Assembly: GCA_903813345.2 (NCBI GenBank)
Contig: CAIIXF020000011.1
Location: forward strand, 30,620,166-30,684,165
DNA from: Owenia fusiformis
Lineage: Eukaryota; Annelida; Polychaeta; Sabellida; Oweniidae
DNA: 64,000 nt
Direction: 5' to 3'
In this document: positions 1 to 11,834 of the stretch, piece after piece
Layout of the letters: every line of letters starts with the position of its first letter
How positions within the stretch are numbered: position 1 is the first letter of the stretch
Position numbers and translations under genes: made by a program
Notes under the pieces: generated by a model
Databases searched by the model: none
Told to the model about the DNA's origin: nothing
What the model saw: only the letters and a program-made list of their open reading frames with translations

Positions 1-3000
1 GAAAACAGGCCACGTAACTGGTACTCTTATTTTGCGATGCCAGGTTCTTACCAAAATGGATCTATTTAAGGTACAATGAGTCCATCTTAAAGAAAGGAGT
101 AAGAAACTGGCAAAACAGGCCACGTCACTGGTATTCTAATTTTGTATCAGGCGTGAATAAGAAGCATATGCAAGGTTCTTACCAAAATTGATCTATTTAA
201 AGTACAATTAGTCCATTGAAAAGAAGAAAGGAATAAAAAACTGGCACAACAGGCCATGTCATTGGTATTCCAATTTTGTATCAGACGTGAATAAGAAGCC
301 CATGCCAAGATCTAACTCAAATGGATCTATTTAATGTTCTTACCCAAATTTTTTCACTTGGCACCTTTTGAGGTGGATCCCGGCTATGGCATTAATGGTT
401 GAGAAATAGGGATCGAAACCAGCCATAGTTTTCTCCTGATGACCATTGTGAATTGTGGTGTTTTATGGATTAAGATGACGGCTTTGCGAACAGATGTTGA
501 CCCTAGCTTTGAATTGCCTATGGACTTCGAGACTTGATTTTATCTATCCCACATCATTTGAGACTGAATACTCTATCTTTTATGAGTACTAGTATCTACA
601 ACTATTTTTGATGTTATGAGTATTGGCTATCGATTTTTCAATTTTTCTTCAACATGTATTGTAATGACTTCAGTATGAATGAAATGTCCCTTGGTGTTCT
701 GGTCCTGGATTGTGATATTGGTTCTCGATTGGAGGGGGAGGGGGATGTTAGACATTGTTTATTTTCACGTTAGATTATGGTTTTGGGATATATAGAATCT
801 ACTTTCATTTTGACAGATTTACACTTACAGTTTGCTTTTCTTGTTGGGTTTTTAGTCACCCCTCCCTTTGGCATTTGTGCTTATATAAATGAATCTATAT
901 GAGGTCCATTGATAAGAAGAAAGGAGTAAGAAACAGGCAAAACAGGCCACGTAACTGGTATTCTAATTTTGTATCAGATGTGAATAAGAAGCCTATGCCA
1001 GGTTCTAACGCAAACTGATCTATCTAACATGTCTAAGGTTCTTACCAAAATGGATCTTTTTAAGGTACAATTAGTCTAATGAAAAGAAGTAAGAAACAGG
1101 CAAAACAGGCCACGTCACTTGTATTCTAATTTTGTATCAGATGTGAATAAGAAGCCTATGCCAGGTTCTAACGCAAACTGATCTATCTAACATGCCTAAG
1201 GTTCTTACCAAAATGGATCTATTTAAGGTACAATTAGTCTAATGAAAAGAAGTAAGAAACTGGCAAAACAGGCCACGTAACTGGTACTGTAATTTTGTAT
1301 CAGATGTGAATAAGAAGCCTATGCCAGGTTCTCTCTCAAATGGATCTATTTAAGGTACAATGGGTCCAATGAGAAGTAAGTAAGAAACTGGCGAAACAGC
1401 CCACGTAACTGGTACTCTAATTTTGTATCAGACGTGAATAAGAAGCCTATGCCAGGGTCTAACCCAAATAGATCTATCTAAGGTTCTTACCAAAATGGAT
1501 CTATTTAAGGTACAATTAGTCTAATGAAAAGAAGAAAGAAACTGTCAAAACAGGCAACGTAACTGGTACTGTAATGTTGTACCAGACGTGAATAAGAAGC
1601 GTACGCCAGGTTCTCTCTCAAATGGATCTTTTAAGGTACAATCAGTCCATTGAAAATAAGAAAGGAGTAAGAAACTGGCAAAACAGGCCACGTAACTGGT
1701 ACTGTAATGTTGTATTAGACGTGAATAAGAAGCCTACGCCGCGTTCTCTCTCAAATGGATCTATTTAAGGTACAATGGATCAAACGAAAAGAAGAAGTAA
1801 ATAAGAAACTGGCAAAACAGGCCACGTAACTGGTACTCTAATTTTGTATCAGACGTGAATAGGAAGCCTATGCCAGGTTCTAACCCAAAATGGATCTATT
1901 TAAGGTTCTTACCCAAATGGATCTATTTAAGGTACAATTAGTCTAATGAAAAGAAGAAGTAAGAAATTGGCAAAATAGGCCACGTAACTGGTACTGTAAT
2001 GTTGTATCAGACGTGAATAAGAAGCCTACGCCAGTTTCTCTCTCAAATGGATCTATTTAATGTCCAATGGGTCCAATGGAAAGAAGAAGTAAGTAAGAAA
2101 ATGGCAAAACAGGCCACGTAACTGGTATTGTAATGTATCAGACGTGAATAAGAAGCCTACGCCAGGTTCTCTCTCAAATGAATCTATTTAAGGTACAATG
2201 GGTCCAATGGAAAGAAGAAGTAAGTAAGAAACTGGCGAAACAACCCACGTAACTGGTACTCTACCTTTGTAGCAGACGTGAATAAGAAGCCTATGCCAGG
2301 TTCTAACCCAAATGGATCTATTTAAGGTTCTTACCCAAATGGATCTATTTAGGGTACAATTAGTCTAATGAAAAGAAGTAAGAAACTGTCAAAACAGGCC
2401 ACGTAACTGGTACTGTAATTTTGTATCAGACGTGAATAAGAAGCCTACGCCAGTTTCTCTTTCAAATGGATCTATTTAAGGTTCAATGGGTCCAATGGAA
2501 AGAAGAAGTAAGTAAGAAACTGGCAAAACAGGCCACGTAACTGGTACTCTAATTTTGTATCAGACGTGAATAAGAAGCCTATGCCAGGTTCTAACCAAAA
2601 GTGATCTATTCAAGGTACACTTAATCTAATGAAAAGAAGAAAAAAGTAGGAAACTGGCAAAACAGGCCACGCAACTGGTGCTGTAATTTTGTATCAGACG
2701 TGAATAAGAAGCCTATGCCAGCTTCTCTCTCATATGGATCTATTTAAGGTACAATTAGTCTAATGAAAAGAAGAAGTAAGAAACTGGCAAAATAGGCCAC
2801 GTAACTGGTACTTTAATTTTGGATCAGACGTGATTAAGAAGCCTATGCCAGGTTCCACCTCAAATTGATCTATCTAAGGTTCTTACCAAAATGGATCTAT
2901 TTAAGGTACAAGTAGTCTAATGAAAAGAAGAAGTAAGAAACTGTCAAAACAGGCCACGTAACTGGTACTGTAATTTTGTTTCAGACGTGAACAAGAAGCC

Positions 3001-3509
3001 TACGCCAGGTTCTCTCTCAAATGGGTCTATTTAAGGTACAATTAGTCTAATGAAATTAGCCCAATGAAAAGAAGAAGTAAGTAAGAAACTGGCAAAACAG
3101 GCCACGTAACTGATACTCAAATTTTGTATTAGACGTAAATAAGAAGCCTACGCCAGGTTCTCTTTCAAATGGATCTATTTAAGGTACAATGGGTCCAATG
3201 GAAAGAAAAATTAAGTAAGAAACTGGCAAAACAGGCCACGTAACTGGTACTCTAATTTTGCATCAGACGTGAATAAGAAGTCTATGCCAGGTTCTAACCC
3301 AAAATAGATCTATTTAAGGTTCTTACCCAAATGGATCTATTTAAGGAACAATTAGTCTAATGAAAAGAAGAAAGAAGTAAGAAACTGGCAAAACAGGCCA
3401 CATAACTGATACTGTAATTTTGTATCAGACGTGAATAAGAAGCCTACGCCAGGTTCTCTCTCAAATGGGTCTATTTAAGGTACAATGGGTCCATTGAAAA
3501 GAAGAAAGG
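1..3509. repeat. Satellite array, 131-162 bp units
   Basis: About 21 tandem copies recognised by the recurring core CAGGCCACGTAACTGGTA followed by TGTATCAGACGTGAATAAG and a GGATCTATTTAAGG segment. Spacing between successive cores falls mostly into a short class near 132 bp and longer classes near 155-162 bp. The difference is an extra copy of a roughly 23 bp GGTTCTTACC...GGATCTATTTAA segment. The array is interrupted between about 345 and 905. No long open frame is conserved among units, so it looks non-coding. Two diverged units reappear at about 8175-8460, on the far side of the LINE insertion. Confidence 0.93.
345..905. other. Unclassified 560 bp insertion in the satellite
   Basis: This stretch shares no sequence with the satellite units on either side. 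It contains a purine tract (about 735-749, GGAGGGGGAGGGGGA) followed immediately by TGTTAGACATTG. That resembles a polypurine tract abutting the TG start of a long terminal repeat, so it may be a 5'-truncated LTR-element remnant. No protein domain is readable, so the identity is a guess. Confidence 0.35.
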
Positions 3510-3771
3510 TTTCAAATAGTCATGTTTCTTTCAAAATAATAATTTTTGGAGAGGGAAATTAAATCTTGTATATAATCACTTTTCTATCATGAAATTATTC
3601 GTGCATGGTTTGATATCAGTAATGATATAAACGATATTTAAATCTGTCACATATCACATATTATATTATAGCAATTACGATTTGAAAATTTCTCAGGAGC
3701 TAGAAATTCACTTTTGCCTATGATCACTAATACACTTTTGATTCTATGTGGTGGTGAGTTGTGGATGAACT

Positions 3772-5169
3772 TTGTGTATATATCCTCCTATGCTTGAGTC
3801 AAATGCTGATGTATGGAAGGAATTGCCATTTTTTGATGTAATTGATAAAAATCAATTTCTTGAAATTGTCCCCCGTGGAAATTTGATGGAAATGTTTGAA
3901 AATAGAATCTTCAATCCAACATTAGAAAACTTAACGATTGCTGAAGAAGCAAATACTTTATTCATTGACAATGTGAATGAAGGGATTTTAAATTGGAATT
4001 ATAGAACATTAAACCAACTTGAATCAATATTAAATACAAATGCAAATCATGATTTCTCTATCATTCACTTCAACACTCGTAGCCTTCCCAGTAAAGTAAA
4101 TGATATAAGATTATTTCTTGCTCAAATGGCTAAAAATTTACCGAAAGTGATTGTCTTATCTGAAACATGGCTGCAAGATGGTACGGAAAGTATATACAAT
4201 CCACTATTTTCAAATTACAATGCTTTTTATCGTTCTAGGAAAGACAAACAAGGTGGTGGTGTAGCTATTTTTACCTTGAAAAACATTAATGTCAAGTCAA
4301 GATCAGATCTAAAGTTTGATGATGTTAATTGTGATTCCCTATCAGTAGAAATATTAAATAATTCTTCAAAAAACATTTTAATTACTGCCATTTATAAACC
4401 ACCACAAATAGACATAAATGAATTCAATATCAACTTAAAGGCTTTCATGTCTAAAGTAGACGAGTCTAAGAAGTTATCAGTTTTGGCTGGGGATTTCAAC
4501 ATTGACCTTTTTAAGCATGAATTACATGACCCCACTAAAGACTTCTTGAACTTGCTTTATTTATTTAACCACCATCCCCTTATTTACCGTCCTACTAGAG
4601 TAACATCCCACTCTGCTACACTAATTGATAATATTTTTACTAACATAAATAACATAAAGCATGGTGATGTAATAATTATGGACATATCTGATCATTTTCC
4701 TGTATTTGCATTAACTAGTACTGTATTGAGGAAGTCCACAAGCAAAGACATTTCATATAGAATTTTTGATAAGCGGAGTATTGGAAATTTTAAACAAAAG
4801 TTGAGTGTTTTAAAATGGGATATTTTGCAAACTACAGATGATGTAAATGATTGCTTCGAAATATTTTCAGATATTTTTCAAAACATATACAATGAATCTT
4901 TTCCTCTTAAACTAAAGAAAGTGAAACGTTTTGTTGATACTTCTAAGCCATGGATTACAAATGGGATTATCACATCAGCCAAGCAAAAAAATAATCTTTA
5001 TCGTAAATTTATGAAGACCCCTAGTGAGGAAAATGAAAGAAACTATAAAATTTATAAAGCAAGGTTCAGAGCTATTTTGAGAGCTGTAGAAAAAACCACT
5101 ATCGGAATCAATTTGAAACTGCATCTGGAAATATTAAACAAACCTGGAATATTATCTCTGATATTTTAA
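3772..5169 (+). pseudogene. LINE endonuclease domain ORF fragment
   Basis: An open frame of 465 codons whose residues ~95-310 form an exonuclease-endonuclease-phosphatase fold. Visible motifs are IIHFNTRSL near the start, LSETWL (catalytic Glu), GGGVAIF, LAGDFNID (the GDFN motif), TLIDNIF and SDHFPVF (catalytic Asp-His). The enzyme would nick target DNA to prime reverse transcription. The first in-frame codon is TTG and the true start is unclear. The frame ends just before the RT region and continues in another frame, so this copy is inactive as one polyprotein. Confidence 0.88.
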
Positions 5170-5190
5170 ATAGAAAAAAACCTTCATACA

Positions 5191-5667
5191 GTGGTTCAAA
5201 ACGAATTTCTGGTCGATGGTATTGCAGTAAATGATAAAAAGTTGATTGCCAATAAATTCAACTCATTCTTTTCTTCAATTGGATTAAAATTAAGCTCTAA
5301 AATTCCAGAGTCAAACAGAACACCAAATGAATATATTAGTAATATGGGACATTTTGAAAATAGATTTCACTTAACACCAGTTGATGAAACAGAATTGTCA
5401 TTATTAATACAAACTTTGAAAGATAAGGCAGCATCTCTTGATAATATTAAACCGATTATTGTAAAACATGCAAAAAATGAACTTATACAGCCTTTACTTT
5501 TGATATTCAATAAATCCTTTCAACAGGGAATTTTCCCGGATAAACTCAAAATAGCTAAGGTAACACCAATTTTCAAAAAAGGTCAAAAAGACAATTTCTC
5601 AAACTATAGACCAATTTCAGTCTTGCCAGTTTTTTCTAAACTTCTAGAAAAACTTCACAGAAAATGA
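5191..5667 (+). pseudogene. LINE reverse transcriptase, N-terminal piece
   Basis: 158 codons carrying the region just upstream of and into RT: KDKAASLDNI, then FPDKLKIAKVTPIFKKG and SNYRPISVLPVFSKLLEKL, the classical non-LTR RT blocks 1-2. The frame is lost just before a mariner-type insertion at 5681. The adjacent text on the far side (HQYGFQKNVST at about 6710) shows a short stretch is also missing between the two halves. Confidence 0.88.
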
Positions 5668-5680
5668 AATATTATATATA

Positions 5681-6707
5681 CGAGGGGGGATTCATAAGTA
5701 GTGGGACTTTTCTGAGGCAGCAAGTCCCTGTGTACATATCTCAACCAAATTTGGCACATGAACGGACTAGGATATAAGGCATTGTTTGATGAAATTTCAA
5801 TTTAATTCATTTTGTTCCCTAGCAACAATGGTTGCTATGGTAACCAAAAGTAGGGTTTAACGGAGCATTTAAAAATGAAGGGCTTGATCAACATAAATAT
5901 GCTCATAAATATCTCAAAATGACACTTATTTTCAAATATTTGGTTTCATATTGTCTCAAGCCTTGTAGTCATGACAACTGTAACATATATTACATCATCA
6001 TGCTATTGTGATGTCACACAAAGCAGTGACACCAGGACACTGCCATTTTCAGTCCTTCTTGGATGGAGCAAAATTTGATTAAAATAGCAATGAAAAAGCA
6101 AAAATCATGTATAAACATCCGTGCTGTGATTAAATTTAATGCTTTGAAGAGGTTTTCAGTATTAGAGACATTTAGAGGTTTGTTGGAAGACAATAGGAAA
6201 GAAGAAGTAAAAACATCTACAGTTTATAGGTGGTATTCTGTATATGTATTATGAATATGCTGTGAGAGCCGAGATTACCAATCTTGGAAAATATTGTTTT
6301 GAGGGTGCATACCTAGAATGGTTGAGGAGATGCCAAAAATTGATTGTCATGGTGAATACTTTGAGAAAGAGTGAGATTGCACCAGAAGGATAAGGAATCA
6401 ATAGTCTTGCACAGAATTGATGTGCTCCACAAAAGGACTCGCTAGAAGTCACGGATTAGATCATGTCCTGAATATCAGTTGAGACTTGTATATTTAACTA
6501 GCAATTAGTGACAAACAATGTGCTCCGTGGACCCCGTTGTGACGTCATGATTGGAACTCTCACTTTACTGAAGTTGGGTGTAACTTTTTGAAATTTTCAC
6601 ACAATGATTATCACATGTTTGTGGTTCTGTGTTGCAAGTTTGAATAAAATCTGGTTGATATAAGTGAAGTTATAGCATTTGTCCCACTACTTATGAATCC
6701 CCCCTCG
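5681..6707 (+). mobile_element. Deleted Tc1/mariner-type DNA transposon inside the LINE
   Basis: A 1,027 bp element with perfect 27 bp terminal inverted repeats beginning CGAGGGGGGATTCATAAG, flanked on both sides by TA (5679-5680 and 6708-6709), the mariner target-site duplication. Inside is a short transposase N-terminal frame (6063-6254) and, near 6290-6395, the degenerate C-terminal end of a mariner transposase ending in a GEYFEKE-like tail in a shifted frame. The catalytic middle is missing, so the copy is non-autonomous. It lies between two halves of the LINE RT and is therefore younger than the LINE. Confidence 0.92.
6063..6254 (+). pseudogene. Mariner transposase N-terminal remnant
   Basis: 63 codons with a helix-turn-helix-like start (INIRAVIKFNALKRFS...TVYRWYSVY) of the kind that opens mariner-family transposases and recognises the terminal repeats. 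The frame stops at 6254. The DDE/D catalytic core that should follow is absent, and only a frameshifted C-terminal scrap remains before the right TIR. Confidence 0.6.
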
Positions 6708-6745
6708 TACATCAGTATGGCTTTCAGAAAAATGTCTCTACCTTT

Positions 6746-7357
6746 ATGGCAATCTTAACTTTTGTTGAAAACATACGACATGCGCTGGAGAACAATGAAT
6801 ATTCGCTTGGAATTTTTTTAGACTTGTCTAAAGCCTTTGACACCATTAATCATAAAATCCTTCTAGATAAATTAAATTTTTATGGAATTCAAGGATCTGA
6901 ACTTTCTCTTTTTAAATCATATCTAAAAGATCGAAAGCAAATTGTATCATATAACAATATTGACTCTGATTTACAAAGTATATCATGCGGTGTGCCCCAG
7001 GGCTCAGTCCTTGGGCCGACATTATTCATATTATATGTAAATGACATGTTTAAGGTTTCCAATATTCTTAAAAGCGTAATATTTGCTGACGACAATAATT
7101 TGTTGGCCTCAGATAAAGATTTGAAATCTCTAATAGAAAAGGTTAATAATGAATTTGATCTTATGGATGATTGGTTCAAAGCAAATAAATTGTCAATAAA
7201 CTATTCTAAAACAAAATTTATCTTGTTCAATAAACAGAAACGACAAATCTTTAGAGATATTAAAATTGATATGTCCAGGAAACAAATTGAAAGAGTAAAA
7301 TCTATCAACTTTTTAGGTGTCATTGTTGATGAACATATTACCTGGAAAGAAAATTAA
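6746..7357 (+). pseudogene. LINE reverse transcriptase core piece
   Basis: 203 codons containing the palm motifs LDLSKAFDTINHKIL, GVPQGSVLGPTLFILYVND and the catalytic FADD box (FADDNNLLAS), then the thumb/connector region. It is the continuation of the LINE RT after the mariner insertion. The frame ends at 7357 and the protein continues one frame over from 7317, so a frameshift disables the copy. Confidence 0.92.
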
Positions 7358-7922
7358 ACATATAGAAGCAAAAATATCCAGAACAATTGGTCTCTTATAT
7401 AAGATTCGCCACCTATTGAATAAAACAAGTCTTTTGGCAATCTATAATTCCCTGATATACTCACATATAAATTACTGTAATTTAATCTGGGGTGGCCATA
7501 GCAATGCTCATACAAATGAGCTGCATTCCCTACTTCTATTTCAAAAGAGATTCCTTCGAATATTAGACAACCAGCTAAGAATGGCACATTCAGCACCTCT
7601 CTTTAAGAAGTACAACATTTTACCTGTAAACCAGGTGTATGAATTTAATGTTTCGAATTTTGTCTATTGTTGTATTTACCAGGAACCTGTTTATTCAAAA
7701 CTATATAATGATTATTTTAATCAAAATGAATATTTTCACAATTATCCTACCAGAAGAAGTCATGATTTACATGCTAGGGCTTACAAAACAAAAATAGGGT
7801 TATATTCAATCAAAGTACAGGGTCCAAGAATCTGGAATTCTATCTCAGATCATGTCAGATTTCTGCCTTCTTTACTTCAATTTAAAATGACTAGGAAGAA
7901 AAACTTAATTGCTGAAATATAA
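7317..7922 (+). pseudogene. LINE ORF2 C-terminal piece
   Basis: 201 codons continuing the LINE polyprotein downstream of the RT: LYKIRHLLNKTSLLAIYNSLIYSHINYCNLIWGG, then PTRRSHDLHARAYKTK and QGPRIWNSI, the usual tail blocks of CR1/jockey-type elements. The stop at 7922 is followed by about 250 bp of AT-rich 3' untranslated sequence ending near 8170. Confidence 0.88.
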
Positions 7923-8170
7923 TTATATATTGTCATCTCATCTACCTTTCCATCCATCCATTTTTCCTAAACCGAAATAGAGTTAACACACATTGGCAGC
8001 CACAACCCACCACCACTAGCCATAAGTTAGATGCATACATATGCTATCAATATGTATAGTTATTATTGAATTTTCATTTTTGTCACTAAAACAACTTCAT
8101 ACACTTGTTAAAGTGTCAGTTGATGTATAATTTATGTATCATAGTTTGACAATAAAGTATGTAACTAACT

Positions 8171-8460
8171 AAAGTAGTAAGAAATTGGAAAAACAGGACA
8201 TTTCACTTGTATTCTAATTTGTTTCAGACATGAAAGAGAAACCTACGCCAGGTTCTTACGGAAATGGACTTATTTAAGTTAGTTAAGTCCCCTGCAAAGT
8301 ACTGGGCCTCACCGTGGCGCAGGGGTGTAACGATCAACAAACTGTAGTTGTTGATGGCCAATTCAGTACTAATTCAGTCAGAAAATGGCAGACGGGGTTA
8401 CGTAACTTACCAATCCCATTGTGTATCAGAAGTGAACAAGAGGCGAGCTCAGGTTTTTAC
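8171..8460. repeat. Diverged satellite units downstream of the LINE
   Basis: Two decayed units of the 5' satellite: GTAAGAAATTGG...ACGCCAGGTTCTTACGG (8175-8275), and a weaker one (about 8385-8450) with GTGTATCAGAAGTGAACAAGAGGC. Between them, around 8310-8340, is a GTGGCGCAGGGGTGTAACG stretch that resembles a tRNA-derived SINE head. No matching B box was found. Confidence 0.6.
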
Positions 8461-8633
8461 TCCTCTTCCTACCTCCTTCACTAATACATTTACCTTTTTA
8501 TGTTATGTTAAATTGAAAAAGGATGTATAAATAAATACAGAATGGTATTAGAAATACAAATATCTTAGAATTTGTTAATGAATTGCTGTTTAAGAACATG
8601 AAGAAGCACGAAACCGACGTGAGTCTATAGTCC

Positions 8634-8747
8634 GTCAGTAAATATAGTCCGGGTTTATATTGTACACCAATACAGAAAATATGGTCCTGTAAGGACCACA
8701 CATGGTCCCACGGACCATATATTCAGGGAGACTATATTTACTCTGAC
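8634..8747. repeat. Hairpin element with 16 bp arms
   Basis: Outer arms GTCAGTAAATATAGTC (8634-8649) and its near-complement GACTATATTTACTCTGAC (8730-8747) enclose a second inverted pair, ATATGGTCC / GGACCATAT. The size and nested palindromes suggest a small foldback MITE. It abuts the antisense LINE fragment that starts at about 8744. Confidence 0.5.
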
Positions 8748-9250
8748 ACCGGTGTTCCAAGTTGTTGGTACAGTACCACTGTTAACGCATTCCTTTATGA
8801 TGATGTATAATAAGCGCATACATGTTGGATTCTTTAGAGCCTCTGCAGGAATTTCATCCACGCCGACAGCTTTGCGAAGTTTTGCACGTTTTACGGCATC
8901 AATCACTTCCTCCAGCGTAATATCATTATTCATAAATGAGTCATTGGTTCTATTGATGTTTTGTTCTCTTATAAGAAACCTCTGTTTCAACTTGATTCAG
9001 GAAATTATTATCATCATGAGTGGTTATTTTGACCAGCATATAAAGATTCAAAATCTGAAGACCATTTGGCCATAATAGTATCAAAATCTCTTGAGATCAC
9101 CCCTGTGTCTGAGACAACTTCCATTGGAATAGATTTCAAACGATCATTAGAAATACCAATTTTGCCAATTACGTTCTTAAAATCATGTGATGATGATCTG
9201 CCAACAGATCGAGTAGATGGCGCTATTCATTGTTCTGGTAGGTACGTTAT
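8744..9250 (-). pseudogene. Antisense LINE fragment (linker and start of RT)
   Basis: Read on the minus strand, 9250 to 8744 gives IGKIGISNDRLKSIPMEVV, then FDTIMAKWSSDFESLY, then EEVIDAVKRAKLRKAVGVDEIPAEALKN and GTVPTTWNTG. This is the region between endonuclease and RT plus the first RT block of a LINE distinct from the one at 3510-8170. It is interrupted by stops and truncated at both ends. Confidence 0.7.
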
Positions 9251-11265
9251 ATTTTGCTCTTGGCACAAAAATGTGATTTCAGAGATTTTCGCTGATGGGT
9301 GTTTTTACATTGTAGGTAAGTATCTTCAGACACTTTTACTCGGTTCCACTGCAGTTGGAGTTCATTATTATTTCAATATGGTTAAGGCCTACGGAAGGAT
9401 TTGGATTTTTTGAATTACAGTGGACTTTAACAGTAAATAAATCATATGAATTTGATAAGAACTTATTTATAACTTAATTTTACCCCCTCAAGTTTTTGTC
9501 ACTATATGAAATAAAGGGTTCAGTTTTATTGCAGTAACATATTAACGAAAAGTAGAAGTATGGAAATGTAGATTAAATGATTTGAGGAGTAATATATGCC
9601 ATATATGTCAAGTTATATATTGCTTGCCTTAAAACAAGACCAAACTTTCCAAGAAATACATCTCAATTTGGCTATCCAAGATTTGTGCAAGATCCAGTCG
9701 ATCTGGATAAATGTGTCTTAAAAAATTACAATAAATAAACCACTTTCCTGTTTTTTATTGGTTCTGATTTATTTCTAAATCTAAGATCAATTACTCTCAT
9801 ATAGTTTTACTTTTCAGAAATAAATATATAAAACGAGTTAAGAGAGGGGAAAACCTGAGGGCTCAGAGAAGACATATGTCTAATGTAAATGTGTTGGCGG
9901 TTTCAATCTTTTCTAACACTTTGAATAATATTACTTTAATATCTGGAGTGTTAACCAACATTATAGGTATTTATTTCACAATAAGATGAAGAAAGATGTA
10001 AGGAATATGCTTACACCATTTAAAACATCACAACGATATGTGGTATTCTATTCGGAAACTAGCTGGTGAAAATTCGAATGAAGGGTGGTAATTATGTCTG
10101 TAATCTCCTAAACTCTGGGGGTTTCCCTCCTCTTAAATGTTATGTATTCAAATGGATGGGTAGACACACACTACAACAAAACTTTGAGCAAGATTCATTT
10201 ACAAAATAATGTACTTATAATGAAATACTAAGTTCATCAACGCTAAATATGTCCATGAAGAGTGTACATGTACGAGAACATCTAAAATGCACAGGTTTGA
10301 AATCGTCAGTTTTTGATGACCTCTTGTATTTTAATGCTGCCAGTTAGCAAGATGTTTGAAATTTATATTGTGTTTAACATGATTTCAATGGAAAGATATA
10401 CTAGTATTTCATTCATTATCACATCATTCATTTGATTGAGTAGATTTATTCAAACTTCAAACAACCAAAATGTAAATCACGATTTAAATGCACAGAATGA
10501 AATAGAATATGGGAAATAAAACACATAGTGTTGTACAGATTCTTCAATGATTCAAGTAAAATTATGGCCCATGGTAAAATGCAGAAAAATTGATGCACAG
10601 AAAAGTCTAATCTCCTCAAATACAGTATCTATACCCCACTGCTGAGAATATAGGATATATTTATGTCACATGGACCAATCAGATAGCTAGAAATTTCAAC
10701 CTCTTTGAGTAATTCAAGATGCGAGCTTATGTTATAAATCTTAACATGCATCACCAACTACTAGTACGTTGTAAAGTAAGCATCTATTAGCTTGTAGTAC
10801 TGTAGCAATGGACAAATGGCACTAATTTGCATAATAAGACAAATACATATACTGGCAAAAATTATAGATAATTACAATAGACTAAATGTATGTATGTGCA
10901 AGGATGTCCTTAGTATGTGCATGTATCATGTCTTTGTTTTACTGTTTCTCGGGTTGCTAAGGAGACAATAATAAATATTATATACTATATTTTAATCATA
11001 CTACTTTCCTCTGGCTATTACAGATGATTTTAGAATCATTCCAATGATGATAAAGTCTCAATCTAGTTATCATTTGTTTAAGTAGGTAAGGTAGGGTCAA
11101 CTTGAATTTGGTTAATTCCAGATTAATCAGACATAACATTTACACAAACCTATTTTTATGCAAAATCTAGTTTGAAAAAGAATCCCTTTCCTGTTTGAGG
11201 AACAACAAATTCAAATTATAAAAGAGGCGCATATATGACTTACCCCTATAATCTTTAAAATGCTA
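9251..11265. other. Intergenic, no gene recognised
   Basis: AT-rich sequence without a convincing open frame, RNA gene or transposon end. Plus-strand TTTATT at 11266-11271 and 11274-11279 (AATAAA on the minus strand) are the nearest candidate polyadenylation signals I noticed for CHORDC1, about 560 bp past its stop. Transcription of CHORDC1 probably ends near the right edge of this stretch. Confidence 0.4.
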
Positions 11266-11673
11266 TTTATTCATTTATTAAGAGGACAATATTTTTTCAA
11301 AATGCTACATTTGTATAAAAAAGGTTTGTATCAAAGTCTATGATGCATGATAAAATATTCTAATTTTTGTAGTACATTTTAGGATTTTGGTTGAGTCCCT
11401 TTCATGACTCAATTGTGGATTCAGGCCATGCTTATTAGCAGGGTCACAAGATAATGAACCACAAACATATCAAATCTTAATCCAAGATGACCAAAATAGT
11501 GTAATAGATAAGATCTTAGGTTACAAATGAGCTCTTTTGTGATAAAACTGATGACATTTCATTACAGGATTCAATCAGTATGACACACAAGCCCACAAAA
11601 CATCACCGATATAGGCAACAGTTCATTTGGTCATGTAAACAAATAGAAATCTGCCAAACTCAAAATGAATGAT

Positions 11674-11812
11674 AAAAACTGTCACTTTGGATTCAATAAA
11701 AATGCCTGATAGAGATTATGAAATCTGTCATTTTAGATTCAATAAAATGCCTGTATAGAGATATGAAATCTGTCATTTTAAGATTCAATAAAATTGCCTA
11801 TAGAGATATCGA
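11674..11812 (-). repeat. Three 45-47 bp tandem repeats in the CHORDC1 3' UTR
   Basis: Three successive copies (starting 11674, 11721 and 11766) of a unit containing CTGTCATTTTAGATTCAATA and TGCCTGTATAGAGAT. They lie 22 bp beyond the CHORDC1 stop codon in transcript direction, so they would form part of its 3' untranslated region. Read on the minus strand each copy contains TTTATTGAATC. Confidence 0.75.
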
Positions 11813-11834
11813 CTTCCAACTACAGTATTGTTCA

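Larger units (their letters stand above)
3510..8170 (+). mobile_element. Non-LTR retrotransposon (CR1/jockey group), degenerate, inserted in the satellite
   Basis: Apurinic-type endonuclease and reverse transcriptase segments occur in the order expected for a LINE, in several frames broken by stops and one foreign insertion (5681-6707). The satellite unit stops at about 3509 (...GAAGAAAGG) and resumes at about 8171 (AGTAGTAAGAAATTGG) at the equivalent point of the unit, so the element inserted into the array. The 3' end is AT-rich with an AATAAA-like signal and short GTAACTAACTAA repeats rather than poly(A). No clear target duplication is seen. Clade assignment rests on the HFNTRSLP start of the endonuclease and the YCNLIWGG block after the RT, and it is approximate. 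Confidence 0.88.

Noticed and set aside
1-3509. The satellite as a CRISPR-like array
   Set aside because: Units are long, contiguous and lack unique spacers, and the genome is eukaryotic.
8348-8530. 60-codon plus-strand frame between satellite remnants
   Set aside because: It covers a decayed satellite unit and shows no domain.
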